This document shows positions 7,481 to 16,122 of a stretch of 64,000 nt of DNA, piece by piece. How positions within the stretch are numbered: the first letter of the stretch is position 1; each line of letters starts with the position of its first letter. The notes beneath the pieces were generated by a model that saw only the letters and a program-made list of their open reading frames with translations, was not told where the DNA came from and did not search any database. Origin of the DNA: Brevundimonas guildfordensis (GTDB lineage: Bacteria > Pseudomonadota > Alphaproteobacteria > Caulobacterales > Caulobacteraceae); NCBI RefSeq assembly GCF_014836405.1, contig NZ_JACSQU010000002.1, forward strand, positions 186,001 through 250,000, written 5' to 3'. Position numbers and translations under genes: made by a program.

Positions 7481-8191
7481 TTATTTGCTCTTTAGCTGTA
7501 AGTTGGCGAGATGCCGCTCCCAGAGATCCGGGCGCCGCTCTCGCGTGGTCGCTTCCCTTTGTTCCTGACGCCATTGGGCGATCTTCTTGTGATCGCCCGA
7601 CAACAGGATCTCGGGGATGTCGTGGCCCTCGAACGTCCGCGGCCTAGTGTACTGCGGATGCTCAAGCAGGTCGTCCTCGAAGCTCTCGGTGGACAGGCTT
7701 TCCGCCGCACCCAGAACCCCCGGAACCAACCGGACGCACGCCTCGATCGCCACCATGGCCGCCGCCTCGCCGCCGGCGAGCACCGCGTCCCCGACGGAGA
7801 CCTCCTCGAACCCCCGAGCGTCGAGCACTCGCTGGTCCACCCCCTCGAAACGGCCGCACAGCACGACGATGCCGTCGGCCTTGGCCCATTCCGTCACTCG
7901 CGCCTGCGTCAGGGGTCGACCGCGTGCGCTCATGTACAAAAGCGGCCTAGGCGGGCCTTCCAGGCTGTCGAGAGCCTTGGCCACCACGTCCGCTTTAAGC
8001 ACCTGACCGGGACCGCCACCCGCAGGGGTGTCGTCCAGGAAGCCGCGCTTATCTTCGGAAAACGCGCGAATGTCCAGCGTCTGCAGGTCCCACAGACCCT
8101 TCTCGCGCCAGGCGGTGCCGATCAGCGACACCCCCAGCGGTCCGGGAAAGGCCTCGGGGAACATGGTCAGGACGGTGGCGGTAAAGGGCAT
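7481..8191 (-). CDS. trmD: tRNA (guanine-N1)-methyltransferase TrmD
   Basis: This 236-residue SPOUT methyltransferase methylates N1 of G37 in tRNAs that read CNN codons, preventing +1 frameshifts. Visible signatures are the N-terminal [15 protein letters not shown], the knot segments [27 protein letters not shown] and [14 protein letters not shown], and the C-terminal [28 protein letters not shown], which forms the tRNA-binding part. It is co-oriented with rplS. The expected upstream genes rimM and rpsP are not present. Instead a dispersed inverted-repeat element and a DUF885 peptidase gene lie upstream, so trmD-rplS is detached from the usual operon. Confidence 0.97.
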   Translation of the reverse strand: MPFTATVLTMFPEAFPGPLGVSLIGTAWREKGLWDLQTLDIRAFSEDKRGFLDDTPAGGGPGQVLKADVVAKALDSLEGPPRPLLYMSARGRPLTQARVTEWAKADGIVVLCGRFEGVDQRVLDARGFEEVSVGDAVLAGGEAAAMVAIEACVRLVPGVLGAAESLSTESFEDDLLEHPQYTRPRTFEGHDIPEILLSGDHKKIAQWRQEQREATTRERRPDLWERHLANLQLKSK

Positions 8192-8205
8192 GGGCAGCCT
8201 CCTAA

Positions 8206-8358
8206 CCCTTCTCCCCTCGGGGGAGAAGGTGTCATGCGCAGCATGACGGATGAGGGGGCGGGCGGATGAAGGCGAGACGTCAGCAGCGCGTGCGCTGAAA
8301 CCTCCCCCTCATCCGAGCGCCTCCGGCGCCCACCTTCTCCCCCGCAGGGGAGAAGGAA
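8206..8358. repeat. Dispersed nested inverted-repeat element, family A, full copy
   Basis: The element begins with CCCTTCTCCCCTCGGGGGAGAAGG and ends with CCTTCTCCCCCGCAGGGGAGAAGG, so each end is itself a hairpin. Inside, GGATGAGGGGG on the left pairs with CCCCCTCATCC on the right, making a nested structure of about 150 bases. A second full copy lies at 63471-63614 in this window and a half copy at 24148-24169. It fills the gap between the DUF885 gene and trmD. It has no coding capacity. Confidence 0.85.
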
Positions 8359-8361
8359 GAC

Positions 8362-10197
8362 TTAGGCCGGCTTGCCGCCGCCCTTGGCGATCCAGGCGTC
8401 GACCAGGTCGCCCAGCACGTCCAGCGGCACGGCGCCCGAGCCCAGGACGACGGTGTGGAAGTCCTTGATGTCGAACTTGTCGCCCAGCGCCGCTTCGGCC
8501 TTGGCGCGCAGCTCCTCGATCTTCAGCTCGCCGATCTTGTAGCTGGTCGCCTGGCCCGGGTTGGTGATGTAGCGCTCGACCTCCTTCTGGATGTCGCGCT
8601 CGGACAGCAGGGAGTTGTGACGGAAGTAGTCCATCGCCTGTTCACGGCTCCAGCGCTTGGCGTGCAGGCCGGTGTCGGTCACCAGACGCACCGCGCGCCA
8701 CAGCTCGGTCGAGAGGCGGCCGAAGTCGGAGTAGGGGTCCTGATAGAAGCCCATCTCCTTGCCCAGACGCTCGGAATACAGGCCCCAGCCTTCGGAATAG
8801 GCGCCATAGCCGCCGAAGCGGCGGAAGCTGGGCAGGTGCTCCATCTCTTGTGCATAGGCGATCTGGAAGTGGTGCCCCGGCGCGCCCTCGTGATAGCTGA
8901 TGCCCTCGATCTGGGGCTTCAGCACCTGGGTCATGTCCGACAGGTTGACGTAGTAGATGCCGGGGCGCGAACCGTCCGGCGCGGGAGAGTTGTAGAAGGC
9001 GATGGAGGCGGTCGCCTCACGGAACGGCTCGACCGCGCGGACCTCCAGCGGGGCCTTGGGCAGGTTGGAGAACCACTGCGGCGCCACGGCCATCACCTGC
9101 GCCACGAAGGCGCGGGCGTCGGTCAGATAGGCTTCCTTGCCTTCCGGCGTGTTCGGATACTGGAACTGCGGATCGGTCTTCAAGAAGGCGAAGAAGTCCT
9201 GCAGCGAGCCGGTGAAGCCGACCTGGGTCTTGATCGTCTCCATGTCGCGCTGAATGCGGGCGACCTCGTCCAGGCCGATCTGGTGGATCTGGTCGGCGGT
9301 CAGGTCTGTGGTGGTCGAGAGCTGCAGGCGCGCGTTGTAATAGGCCTCGCCCTGCGGCAGGCGCCACACGCCCGCGTCACTGTCGGCCTGGGTCTGCACC
9401 TGGCCCAGCGCCGTCAGCACCGTGTCGAAGCCGCGCTTGTAGGGGCCGGTCAGGGCTTCGCGGGCCGAGGCCAGCAGACGGTCCTTGGTGGCCTGATCGG
9501 CGTCGAGGGCGGCGATCTTCTTCTGGAAGTCCGCCCAGACCGGGTTGTCGGCGCCGCCGTCGAACGGGGCCCCGGCGATCACCGCGCGGGTGTTGTCGAT
9601 CGAGGGTTCGAACACGAAGCGCGGCGAGACCACGCCCTTGCCGGCCCGCGCGCTCAGGGTGTCGGCGACCTGGCCCATGTAGCGTTCGGCGGCGTTCAGG
9701 CGGGCGACATAGGCCTCGGCGTCCGACACGTCTGAAATGCGGTGATTGTTGATCAGGAAGACCGGCAGGCTGGTGGTCGGGTTGCCGTTAGCGGCGAACT
9801 GGAAACCCCAGTCGCGCCACTGGTTCGACAGGCGCGCCTGTTGCACGCCGTGCTCGAACAGGCGCCAGGACAGGCGGCTCTGCTCGCTCAGCTTGGCCGG
9901 ATCGAACTGGGCCTTCATCTGCGCCAACTGGGCTTCCTGAAGCGCCAGCGAGCGTTCGGCGGCGGCGTCGGAGACGTCGTCCAGCTTGTCATAGTCGGTC
10001 TTGCGGCCGAGCGAGGTCATGCGCTGGGGGCTCAGCGCCACGCGCGCCTCGAAGGCCTGCTCGAAGAAGGCGTTGAGCCGCGCGTCCTCGCTCGCGGCCT
10101 GAGCGGCGGCAGCGGCGGGCGCCGCTTGAGCCATGGCGGCGGGCGCGGCGGCGCAGAGCGCCAGCACGGCGGCGGATGAAATCAGAAGACGACGCAT
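8362..10197 (-). CDS. DUF885 family secreted (metallo)peptidase-like protein
   Basis: This 611-residue protein has a signal peptide (cleavage near AMAQ-A, about residue 24). DUF885 proteins resemble gluzincin metallopeptidases. The zinc motif HEGAPGHHFQ is present at about residues 440-450, and SEGWGLYSERLGKEMG further on provides the downstream Glu ligand region. The rest is helical, as expected for a closed peptidase fold. I infer a periplasmic peptidase acting on peptides. The substrate is unknown. A second region ending in FHTVVLGSGAVPLDVLGDLVDAWIA is the conserved family C-terminus. The gene precedes trmD on the same strand but is separated from it by a family A repeat. Confidence 0.9.
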   Translation of the reverse strand: MRRLLISSAAVLALCAAAPAAMAQAAPAAAAAQAASEDARLNAFFEQAFEARVALSPQRMTSLGRKTDYDKLDDVSDAAAERSLALQEAQLAQMKAQFDPAKLSEQSRLSWRLFEHGVQQARLSNQWRDWGFQFAANGNPTTSLPVFLINNHRISDVSDAEAYVARLNAAERYMGQVADTLSARAGKGVVSPRFVFEPSIDNTRAVIAGAPFDGGADNPVWADFQKKIAALDADQATKDRLLASAREALTGPYKRGFDTVLTALGQVQTQADSDAGVWRLPQGEAYYNARLQLSTTTDLTADQIHQIGLDEVARIQRDMETIKTQVGFTGSLQDFFAFLKTDPQFQYPNTPEGKEAYLTDARAFVAQVMAVAPQWFSNLPKAPLEVRAVEPFREATASIAFYNSPAPDGSRPGIYYVNLSDMTQVLKPQIEGISYHEGAPGHHFQIAYAQEMEHLPSFRRFGGYGAYSEGWGLYSERLGKEMGFYQDPYSDFGRLSTELWRAVRLVTDTGLHAKRWSREQAMDYFRHNSLLSERDIQKEVERYITNPGQATSYKIGELKIEELRAKAEAALGDKFDIKDFHTVVLGSGAVPLDVLGDLVDAWIAKGGGKPA

Positions 10198-10296
10198 GAG
10201 AAAGACCCCCCTCGGTACAATAAGGGGCGCACTCTTTCGCGAAGCGTGGCGGGACGCAAGCCGCTAAGGGCTAGCCCTCTCCCGCCGGGAGCGGGT

Positions 10297-11961
10297 TCAG
10301 GCGCCGCGAAGTTGCGTGATCGTCCGCCCCGGCGCGATCTGCTCGGCGTCGGTGATCAGATGGACCAGCGCCGGACGTCCGCCTGCCGCCGCCTCGCGCG
10401 CCGCCGCCAGGGCCGCCGGGAAGTCGCCGGTCGTCTCGCAGCGCACGGCGAAGGCGCCGAAGGCCTCGGCGAACTTCACGAAGTCGGGGTTCTTCAGTTC
10501 GGTGGCGATGACGCGGGCCGGGTATTCCCGCTCCTGGTGCATGCGGATGGTGCCGAAGGTTCCGTTGTCCACGACCACCACGACGACGCCGAGGCCGTAC
10601 TGGGCGGCGGTGGCCATCTCATTGGCGCTCATCATGAAGTCGCCGTCGCCGGCGATGCAGACGACCTCGCGCTCCGGCTGGGTCGCCTTGGCCCCCAGCG
10701 CCGCCGGATAGCCATAGCCCATGGCGCCTGAAGTCGGGGCCAACTGGGTGCGGCGGGCCTGATGGCGGTGGAAACGATGCAGCCAGGCGGCGAAATTGCC
10801 CGCCCCGTTGGTGACGATGGCGTCCTCGGGCAGGGCCTGCGCCAGATGGGCGATGACTTCGCTCATGTTGACTGCGCTGTTCACCTCGATGGGCGAGGAG
10901 AAGGTCAGGAAGTCGGCATGGGCCGCCGCGCCCTGTTCGGTCCAGGCGCGGCCCGGTTCGATGGCCGACAGGGCCAGCGCCGCCAGCGAGTTGTCCGCCG
11001 CCGCCGACAGGGCGGGCGCCCAGACGCGGCCCAGCTCCTCCGGCCCCGGATGGATGTGGATCAGGGTCTGCGCCGTCTGCGTCCGGTCCAGCAGGGTGTA
11101 GCCCTGCGTCGGATTCTCGCCCATGCGCGCGCCGATCACCAGCAGCAGGTCGGCGTCCTTGACCCGCGCCACCAGCTTGGGGTTCGGGCCAAGGCCCAGG
11201 TCGCCCGCATAGCCGGGATGGTCGTTGCGGATCAGATCCTTGCGGCGGAAGGACAGGGCGACCGGCAGGCCCAGGCGCTCGGCCCAGCCGGAAATCGCGT
11301 CGGTCGCTTCATCGCTCCAGCCCGAGCCGCCCAGAATCAGCATGGGACGTTCGGCCCTGCTTAGGCGTTCGCGCACCTGTTCGACGAAGGCCGGGTCCAG
11401 CGCGGCTTTTGCCGGGACGACGGGGCGGATCGGCGCCGGGCCGCCGTTCTCGTGCAGGATGTCCTCGGGCAGGGCGACGACGACCGGACCCATGCGGCCC
11501 TGCTGCGCCGTGGCGAAGGCGCGCTCGACCACCTCGACGGTGCGCTGCGGGCTCTCGATCTCGGTGGCCCATTTGGCCAGGCCGCCGAAGACCTCGCGGT
11601 AATCGATCTCCTGAAAGGCGCCGCGGCCTCGGTCGGTCAGGGCGATCTGGCCGACGAACAGGATCATCGGCGTCGAATCCTGATGCGCCGTATGCACGCC
11701 GATGCTGGCGTGGGTCGCGCCCGGCCCGCGCGTGACCATGCAGACGCCGGGCCGGCCCGTCAGCTTGCCATAGGCCTCGGCCATGTTGGCGGCGCCCGCC
11801 TCGTGGCGGCAGACGATGACCTCGATCTTGTCACGCACGTCGGCCAGGGCGTCGAGCACGGCCAGATAGCTCTCGCCCGGCACGCAGAAGACCTTGTCGA
11901 CCCCGTTCATCACCAAGGTGTCGACCAGACGGCGGGCGGCGGTGTCAGGAGCTTGCGTCAT
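10297..11961 (-). CDS. Thiamine-diphosphate-dependent enzyme, acetolactate synthase-like
   Basis: This 554-residue enzyme has the three-domain ThDP fold: an N-terminal PYR domain with the catalytic-Glu region FCVPGESYLAVLDAL, a central domain, and a C-terminal PP domain with the cofactor motif GDGDFMMSANEM...VDN near residues 435-465. It resembles acetolactate synthase large subunits, but no small regulatory subunit (ilvH) is adjacent. Substrate specificity is therefore open: biosynthetic or catabolic acetolactate synthase, a sulfoacetaldehyde acetyltransferase or a benzoylformate-type decarboxylase are all possible. The ATG at 11961 (MTQAPDT) is preferred over the upstream frame extension, which is Arg/His-rich and lacks a family match. 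Confidence 0.88.
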   Translation of the reverse strand: MTQAPDTAARRLVDTLVMNGVDKVFCVPGESYLAVLDALADVRDKIEVIVCRHEAGAANMAEAYGKLTGRPGVCMVTRGPGATHASIGVHTAHQDSTPMILFVGQIALTDRGRGAFQEIDYREVFGGLAKWATEIESPQRTVEVVERAFATAQQGRMGPVVVALPEDILHENGGPAPIRPVVPAKAALDPAFVEQVRERLSRAERPMLILGGSGWSDEATDAISGWAERLGLPVALSFRRKDLIRNDHPGYAGDLGLGPNPKLVARVKDADLLLVIGARMGENPTQGYTLLDRTQTAQTLIHIHPGPEELGRVWAPALSAAADNSLAALALSAIEPGRAWTEQGAAAHADFLTFSSPIEVNSAVNMSEVIAHLAQALPEDAIVTNGAGNFAAWLHRFHRHQARRTQLAPTSGAMGYGYPAALGAKATQPEREVVCIAGDGDFMMSANEMATAAQYGLGVVVVVVDNGTFGTIRMHQEREYPARVIATELKNPDFVKFAEAFGAFAVRCETTGDFPAALAAAREAAAGGRPALVHLITDAEQIAPGRTITQLRGA

Positions 11962-12057
11962 GCTTTGGCCGTTAGCAGATCGGAGGATATGTTGGCCATG
12001 CAACCTTACGGCCAAGCTTCACGTTGAAGCGCTCTATCGATCTACGGGGATTTCATC

Positions 12058-12195
12058 ATGCGCAAGCTCATCGTTCTGGGCGTCGTCGCCGCCGCCCTGG
12101 CCACCGCCGCCTGCAATACGGTGTCGGGCATCGGCCGCGACCTGTCCGCCGCCGGTCAGGCCGTGACCTCGGGCTCGGAGCGCGCCAAGAGCTGA
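12058..12195 (+). CDS. Entericidin A/B-like small lipoprotein
   Basis: This is a 45-residue protein with a basic start (MRKL), a hydrophobic segment and a lipobox ATAAC (Cys near residue 19), followed by NTVSGIGRDLSAAGQAVTSG, the characteristic entericidin core. Entericidins are tiny outer-membrane lipoproteins. In enterobacteria they are stress-induced and affect lysis, and in alphaproteobacteria they are common envelope lipoproteins of unclear role. The reading frame runs from the ATG at 12058 to the TGA at 12193-12195. It lies between two genes of different function, with no antidote partner visible. Confidence 0.85.
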   Translation: MRKLIVLGVVAAALATAACNTVSGIGRDLSAAGQAVTSGSERAKS

Positions 12196-12289
12196 GGCGC
12201 CCGCGGGCGCCCGGCGCCATGTTTTACCTTCCGGCGGCGAACGGGTCAGAAAAACCGACTAACGTGACGTCTCAATCGGAGGAATGAGC

Positions 12290-12694
12290 ATGGGACTTCT
12301 GGACAATATTCTGGGCAGTCTGGGCGACGGCGCGGCCGGGGGCGTGGCCGATCTGCTGAAAAGCCAGGGCGGCGTGGCGGGCCTGACGGAAAAGTTCGGC
12401 CAGAACGGTCTGGGCGATGTCGCGGCCTCATGGGTCGGCAAGGGCGGCAACGCTGCGATCAGCGCCGAGCAGATCGCCGCCGTGCTCGGTTCCGGCCCTA
12501 TCGCCGACTTCGCCAGAAAGCTGGGCGTGTCGCCGGAACAGGCCAGCGCGACGCTGGCGGCCCTGCTGCCGCAGGTCATCGACCGACTGACGCCGAACGG
12601 CACGGCCGCCGGCGCTGACGACATGCTGGGCGGCCTTCTGAACAACCTGCCGGGCGGCCTCGGCGGCGCCCTGGGCGGTCTGTTCAAGCGCTGA
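12290..12694 (+). CDS. YidB family (DUF937) protein
   Basis: This Gly-rich protein of about 134 residues contains the motifs GGVAGLTEKFGQNGLGDVAASWVGKGGN and LAALLPQVIDRLTPNG, which define the YidB/DUF937 family of small cytoplasmic proteins with no known biochemical function. Two in-frame ATGs occur, at 12284 and 12290. The ribosome-binding stretch CGGAGGA ends directly at the first one, so the second, with a spacing of about seven bases, is the likelier start. It stands alone on the plus strand, converging on truA with a 9-base gap. Confidence 0.85.
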   Translation: MGLLDNILGSLGDGAAGGVADLLKSQGGVAGLTEKFGQNGLGDVAASWVGKGGNAAISAEQIAAVLGSGPIADFARKLGVSPEQASATLAALLPQVIDRLTPNGTAAGADDMLGGLLNNLPGGLGGALGGLFKR

Positions 12695-12703
12695 GGCGAG
12701 GCG

Positions 12704-13453
12704 TCAGGCTTCCGCCTCATAGGTGACGCCCGTCAGATACAGCCCATCTGACGGCGCCACCGGGCCGCATCGCGCGCGGTCTTTCGCCGCCAGCGCCTCA
12801 GCCAGATCGCTGGGGCTCCAGCGGCCCAGGCCCACTTCGGCGATGCTGCCCGCCATCGAGCGCACCTGGCGATGCAGGAAGCTGCGCGCCTCGAAGACCA
12901 GATGCACTTCCTCGCCAACGCGGGCGACGCGGGCCACGTCCAGCGTCTTGACCGGGCTGGCCGCCTGACAGGCCGCGTCGCGGAAGGTGGTGAAATCGTG
13001 CTGGCCGATCAGGTGTTGGGCAGCCGCGTGCATGGCCTCGGCGTCCAGCGGCTTCCTGACGTGCCAGACCCGGCCCCGGTCCAGCGCCGGGCGACCGGGC
13101 CGGTTCAGAATGCGATACAGGTATTTGCGCCCGGTCGCGGTGAAGCGGGCGTGCCAGTCGTCGCTGACCGGCGTGCAGTCCAGCACCGCGACCGCCTCCT
13201 TCACCAGATGGGCGTTCAGGGCGTTCATCACCGTCTGCGCCGGCCACTCCTTGTCCAGATCGACATGGCAGGTCTGGCCCGTCGCGTGGACGCCCGTGTC
13301 GGTGCGCCCGGCGGCGGCGATGCGCACGCTCTGGCCGCTGAAGGCCGTGATCGCCGTCTCGATGGCGCCCTGCACCGTCGGCTGGTCGGTCTGGGCCTGA
13401 AAGCCGTTGTAAGCCGAGCCGTCGTATTCGACGGTAAAACGGTAGCGGGGCAT
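12704..13453 (-). CDS. truA: tRNA pseudouridine(38-40) synthase TruA
   Basis: This 249-residue enzyme converts U38, U39 and U40 in the tRNA anticodon arm to pseudouridine. The catalytic Asp lies in the motif AAGRTDTGVHA (Asp near residue 52). FTVEYDGSAYNGFQAQ at the N-terminus and FLHRQVRSMAGSIAEVGLG near the C-terminus are the other family signatures. Its ATG overlaps the end of fmt by one base, so it is translationally coupled to it. The fmt-truA order with def upstream is common in alphaproteobacteria. Confidence 0.97.
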   Translation of the reverse strand: MPRYRFTVEYDGSAYNGFQAQTDQPTVQGAIETAITAFSGQSVRIAAAGRTDTGVHATGQTCHVDLDKEWPAQTVMNALNAHLVKEAVAVLDCTPVSDDWHARFTATGRKYLYRILNRPGRPALDRGRVWHVRKPLDAEAMHAAAQHLIGQHDFTTFRDAACQAASPVKTLDVARVARVGEEVHLVFEARSFLHRQVRSMAGSIAEVGLGRWSPSDLAEALAAKDRARCGPVAPSDGLYLTGVTYEAEA

Positions 13454-14427
13454 TATCCTAGGGGGCCGCGATCAGAAGGCTCCGCCTTCTCGACCCGACG
13501 CGGCCCGGCCAGAACGGTTCCGGCGGGGATGGGGTAGCCGCGCAGCATCTCCTCGGCGGCCTGCGCCGCCTTGCCGGGGCGCTGCACGCGGGTCAGGCGT
13601 ACGGCGCCGCTTCCGCAGGCGATGGTCAGGGCATCATCCAGCACCTGACCGGCCGGGCCTTCGCCTTCAGCCAGAACTGACATCAGCGCCTTGATGCGGA
13701 CCGGCTCGCCGTCGGCCTGAACTTCGAACCAGGCGCCGGGGAAGGGCGACAGGCCGCGGATGTGGGCGTCCCCCTCGGCGGCGGGGCGGGTCCAGTCGAT
13801 GCGGGCCTCGGCCGTGGTGATCTTGCGGGCATAGGTCGGCTCGCCCGTCTGCTGCGTCTCGGTAAAGCCGCCGCGCTCGATGGCGGCCAGGGCGCGGGGC
13901 CAAAGGGCGGCGCCGACATGGGCCATGCGGTCGCTGAGGCTGGCGGCCGTGTCGTCGGCGTGGATGTCCATCAGTTCCGACAGGATGATGGCGCCTTCGT
14001 CCAGTCCTTCGCTCATCCGCATGATCTGGGCGCCGGTCTGGCGGTCGCCGGCCATGATGGCGCGCTGGATTGGGGCGGCCCCGCGCCAGCGCGGCAGCAG
14101 CGACCCGTGCAGGTTGAAGCAGCCCAGACGCGGCGCCTCCAGCACCTCGGGCTTGAGGATCTGGCCGTAGGCGACGACGCAGGCGGCGTCGAGGTCCAGG
14201 CTCTTGAAGGTGTCGATGGCTTCGGCCGCCTTCATGCTCTCGGGCGTGAAGACCGGCAGGCCCATGGCCTCGGCGAAGGCGTGAACCGGCGACGGCGTCA
14301 GCTTCTGGCCCCGGCCCTTGGGGCGCGGCGGTTGCGAATAGACGGCGACGATCTCGTGCCCCGAGGCGATCAGCTCTGCCAGCGACGGCACGGCGAAGTC
14401 GGGGGTTCCCATGAAGGCTAGGCGCAT
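13453..14427 (-). CDS. fmt: Methionyl-tRNA formyltransferase
   Basis: This 324-residue enzyme formylates Met-tRNAfMet using 10-formyl-tetrahydrofolate. The N-terminus [15 protein letters not shown], the catalytic stretch [21 protein letters not shown] (Asn/His) and the C-terminal tRNA-binding domain, with [10 protein letters not shown], are all present. The length is normal. It shares one base with truA downstream. Upstream, a 76-residue membrane protein gene lies between it and def, with a gap of 27 bases, so def, the small gene, fmt and truA probably form one transcript. Confidence 0.97.
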   Translation of the reverse strand: MRLAFMGTPDFAVPSLAELIASGHEIVAVYSQPPRPKGRGQKLTPSPVHAFAEAMGLPVFTPESMKAAEAIDTFKSLDLDAACVVAYGQILKPEVLEAPRLGCFNLHGSLLPRWRGAAPIQRAIMAGDRQTGAQIMRMSEGLDEGAIILSELMDIHADDTAASLSDRMAHVGAALWPRALAAIERGGFTETQQTGEPTYARKITTAEARIDWTRPAAEGDAHIRGLSPFPGAWFEVQADGEPVRIKALMSVLAEGEGPAGQVLDDALTIACGSGAVRLTRVQRPGKAAQAAEEMLRGYPIPAGTVLAGPRRVEKAEPSDRGPLG

Positions 14428-14454
14428 GGGCAGGCCTTTAGACCGTGAGGCCGA

Positions 14455-14685
14455 TTACATCCAGCGGGTATAGACGCCGCCGCCCTCGTCCCACTCGCCG
14501 CCCGCGTCCAGGGCGTCGTCGAAGTCGAGCAGGCGGTCGACGATCAGACCCGCCACCACGCCGACGGCGGCGACGGCCACCAGGGTCGCCAGGCTGGCGA
14601 CGCCGACCTTCTCGTTGCGGGTCAGGCGGCGACGCCCCCCCCTATCGACGATTCTGGGATCCATGATGCGGGTCTTGCGGGACAT
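14455..14685 (-). CDS. Small single-pass membrane protein between def and fmt
   Basis: I do not recognise this 76-residue protein. A basic N-terminal half (RKTRIMDPRIVDRGGRRRLTRNEK) is followed by one membrane helix (VGVASLATLVAVAAVGVVAGLIV) and an acidic tail ending GGGVYTRWM, which suggests an N-in/C-out topology. Its start overlaps the def stop region at 14685 by one base, giving strong translational coupling to def. The tight packing supports a real gene. Its role in a formyl-Met processing operon is unknown. Confidence 0.65.
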   Translation of the reverse strand: MSRKTRIMDPRIVDRGGRRRLTRNEKVGVASLATLVAVAAVGVVAGLIVDRLLDFDDALDAGGEWDEGGGVYTRWM

Positions 14686-15257
14686 CAGGCGGCCAACCTC
14701 GCTTGTTTCTTGACCTTGGCGACTGCGCGATCACGACGCAGACGCGACAGGTGGTCAATGAACAGCACGCCGTTCAAATGGTCCAGTTCGTGCTGGAAGC
14801 AGACGGCGTACAGGCCCTCGATCTCTTCCTCGATCGTCTCGCCCTGATAGTTCAGATAGCGGACGCGCACGCGGGCCGGGCGCTCGACGGCGTCGAAATA
14901 GGTCGGCACCGACAGGCAACCCTCTTCGTAGGAGAACATCTCCTCCGAGGACCACAGGATCTCGGGATTGACGAAGAAGCGCGGGTTGCGGCGCTCCAGC
15001 GCCTCTTCCTCGGTTTCGGGTTCGTCCGAGGCGCCCTCGACCGGCTTGTCGCCCAGGTCCATGACGACCACGCGGGTCAGCTCGCCGATCTGCGGCGCGG
15101 CCAGGCCGATGCCCGGCGCGTCGTACATCGTCTCCAGCATGTCATCCATCAGGGCGCGCACGGCGTCGGTGACGCCGCCCTCGACGGGCGCGGCGACGGT
15201 CTTCAGGATCGCCAGATCGGCGGAGTTATCGATAGTCAGGATACGACGAATGGCCAT
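14685..15257 (-). CDS. def: Peptide deformylase
   Basis: This 190-residue metalloenzyme removes the formyl group from nascent polypeptides. All three motifs are present: [10 protein letters not shown] (motif 1), EGCLSVP (motif 2, metal-binding Cys) and QHELDHLNG (motif 3, HExxH-type with two metal His). An acidic insertion rich in Glu (about residues 76-92, [21 protein letters not shown]) lies between motifs 1 and 2, as in other alphaproteobacterial enzymes. It heads the def / small membrane protein / fmt / truA group. Confidence 0.97.
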   Translation of the reverse strand: MAIRRILTIDNSADLAILKTVAAPVEGGVTDAVRALMDDMLETMYDAPGIGLAAPQIGELTRVVVMDLGDKPVEGASDEPETEEEALERRNPRFFVNPEILWSSEEMFSYEEGCLSVPTYFDAVERPARVRVRYLNYQGETIEEEIEGLYAVCFQHELDHLNGVLFIDHLSRLRRDRAVAKVKKQARLAA

Positions 15258-15318
15258 GCGGGGGAGGTAGGGGCGCCGCCCCCGAACGTCAAGAATTTCC
15301 GACTCCCGGACTCGGGTT

Positions 15319-15591
15319 TCATCCGGCCTGGTTCAGGGCGATCCCCACGATCTGCAGGATGGTCCAGAGCATGCCAGCCGCGGCGAGGCCGATACCGAAC
15401 CGCGCGGCTCGGAAACGGCTGCGCCGCATCGCTTCAAAACGCTCCGGTTCGGCGACGCGATCAATGCGGGTTGCCGCGGCGCCTTTGCTGCGGATGACGC
15501 CAGAACGCCCAGCCTCGAAGGCAGGCAACAGTTCACGCAGCATGAGAAACAAGCCCGCCAGTACGGCTCCGATCCCGGCCAGAACCCACAT
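15319..15591 (-). CDS. Small two-helix membrane protein, unknown function
   Basis: I do not recognise this 90-residue protein. One hydrophobic helix at the N-terminus ([20 protein letters not shown]) and one at the C-terminus ([22 protein letters not shown]) flank a basic cytoplasmic loop ([24 protein letters not shown]). The gene lies between def and the thioesterase on the same strand. It is 61 bases upstream of def, so it could share a promoter with it or be monocistronic. The coding call is moderate, based on a clean topology and a good start. Confidence 0.6.
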   Translation of the reverse strand: MWVLAGIGAVLAGLFLMLRELLPAFEAGRSGVIRSKGAAATRIDRVAEPERFEAMRRSRFRAARFGIGLAAAGMLWTILQIVGIALNQAG

Positions 15592-15630
15592 CTTCGCGCC
15601 CTCCCTTGAGTGAAGGTCGGGAGACTGGCG

Positions 15631-16047
15631 TTATTTCTGGAGGGTGTCGAGCGGCACTTCGCGCGGCTTGCGGTCCTGGTCGATGGCCACATAGGTGAAG
15701 ACGCCCTCGGTCACGCGGACCGACTGGGCCTCGGCCTGGCCGCGCGCCCGTTTCCAGGCCTCGACGTGCACGCGGATCGAGGTGCGTCCGACGCGGATGG
15801 TCTTGGCGTAGATGGACACCTCGTCGCCGACCGAAACCGGCTGGTGGAACACCATGCCGTCCAGCGCCACGGTGGCGCAGCGGCCGCCCGCACGCTCGAA
15901 CGCCGGGGTCGCCCCGGCCAGGTCCATCTGCGCCAGCAGCCAGCCGCCGAAGATGTCGCCCTCGGGGTTGGTGTCGGCGGGCATGGCGATGACGCGGCCG
16001 ACCGGCTGGCCTTCGGGCAGGGTGGCGATGGGCTTTTCGTCGGACAC
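15631..16047 (-). CDS. Acyl-CoA thioesterase, hot-dog fold (YciA-like)
   Basis: This 138-residue protein contains the YciA/BACH signature: MPADTNPEGDIFGGWLLAQMDLAGA, with the catalytic Asp region, then VGDEVSIYAKTIRVGRTSIRVHVEAW and VTEGVFTYVAIDQDRKPREV. These enzymes hydrolyse acyl-CoA thioesters in the cytoplasm, generally with broad chain-length range. The single hot-dog domain implies a hexamer of hot-dog units. Its specific substrate is not predictable. Confidence 0.9.
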   Translation of the reverse strand: MSDEKPIATLPEGQPVGRVIAMPADTNPEGDIFGGWLLAQMDLAGATPAFERAGGRCATVALDGMVFHQPVSVGDEVSIYAKTIRVGRTSIRVHVEAWKRARGQAEAQSVRVTEGVFTYVAIDQDRKPREVPLDTLQK

Positions 16048-16122
16048 GGTGATTTCTCGATCAGGCCAGGGGGAGGGCGGATTTCATGCGCCCTTGGGCT
16101 TCGGGGCGCAAGTTCCGTGCGG

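Noticed and set aside
8206..8358. CRISPR array
   Set aside because: The repeats are inverted hairpins with no regular spacers, and no cas gene is present.
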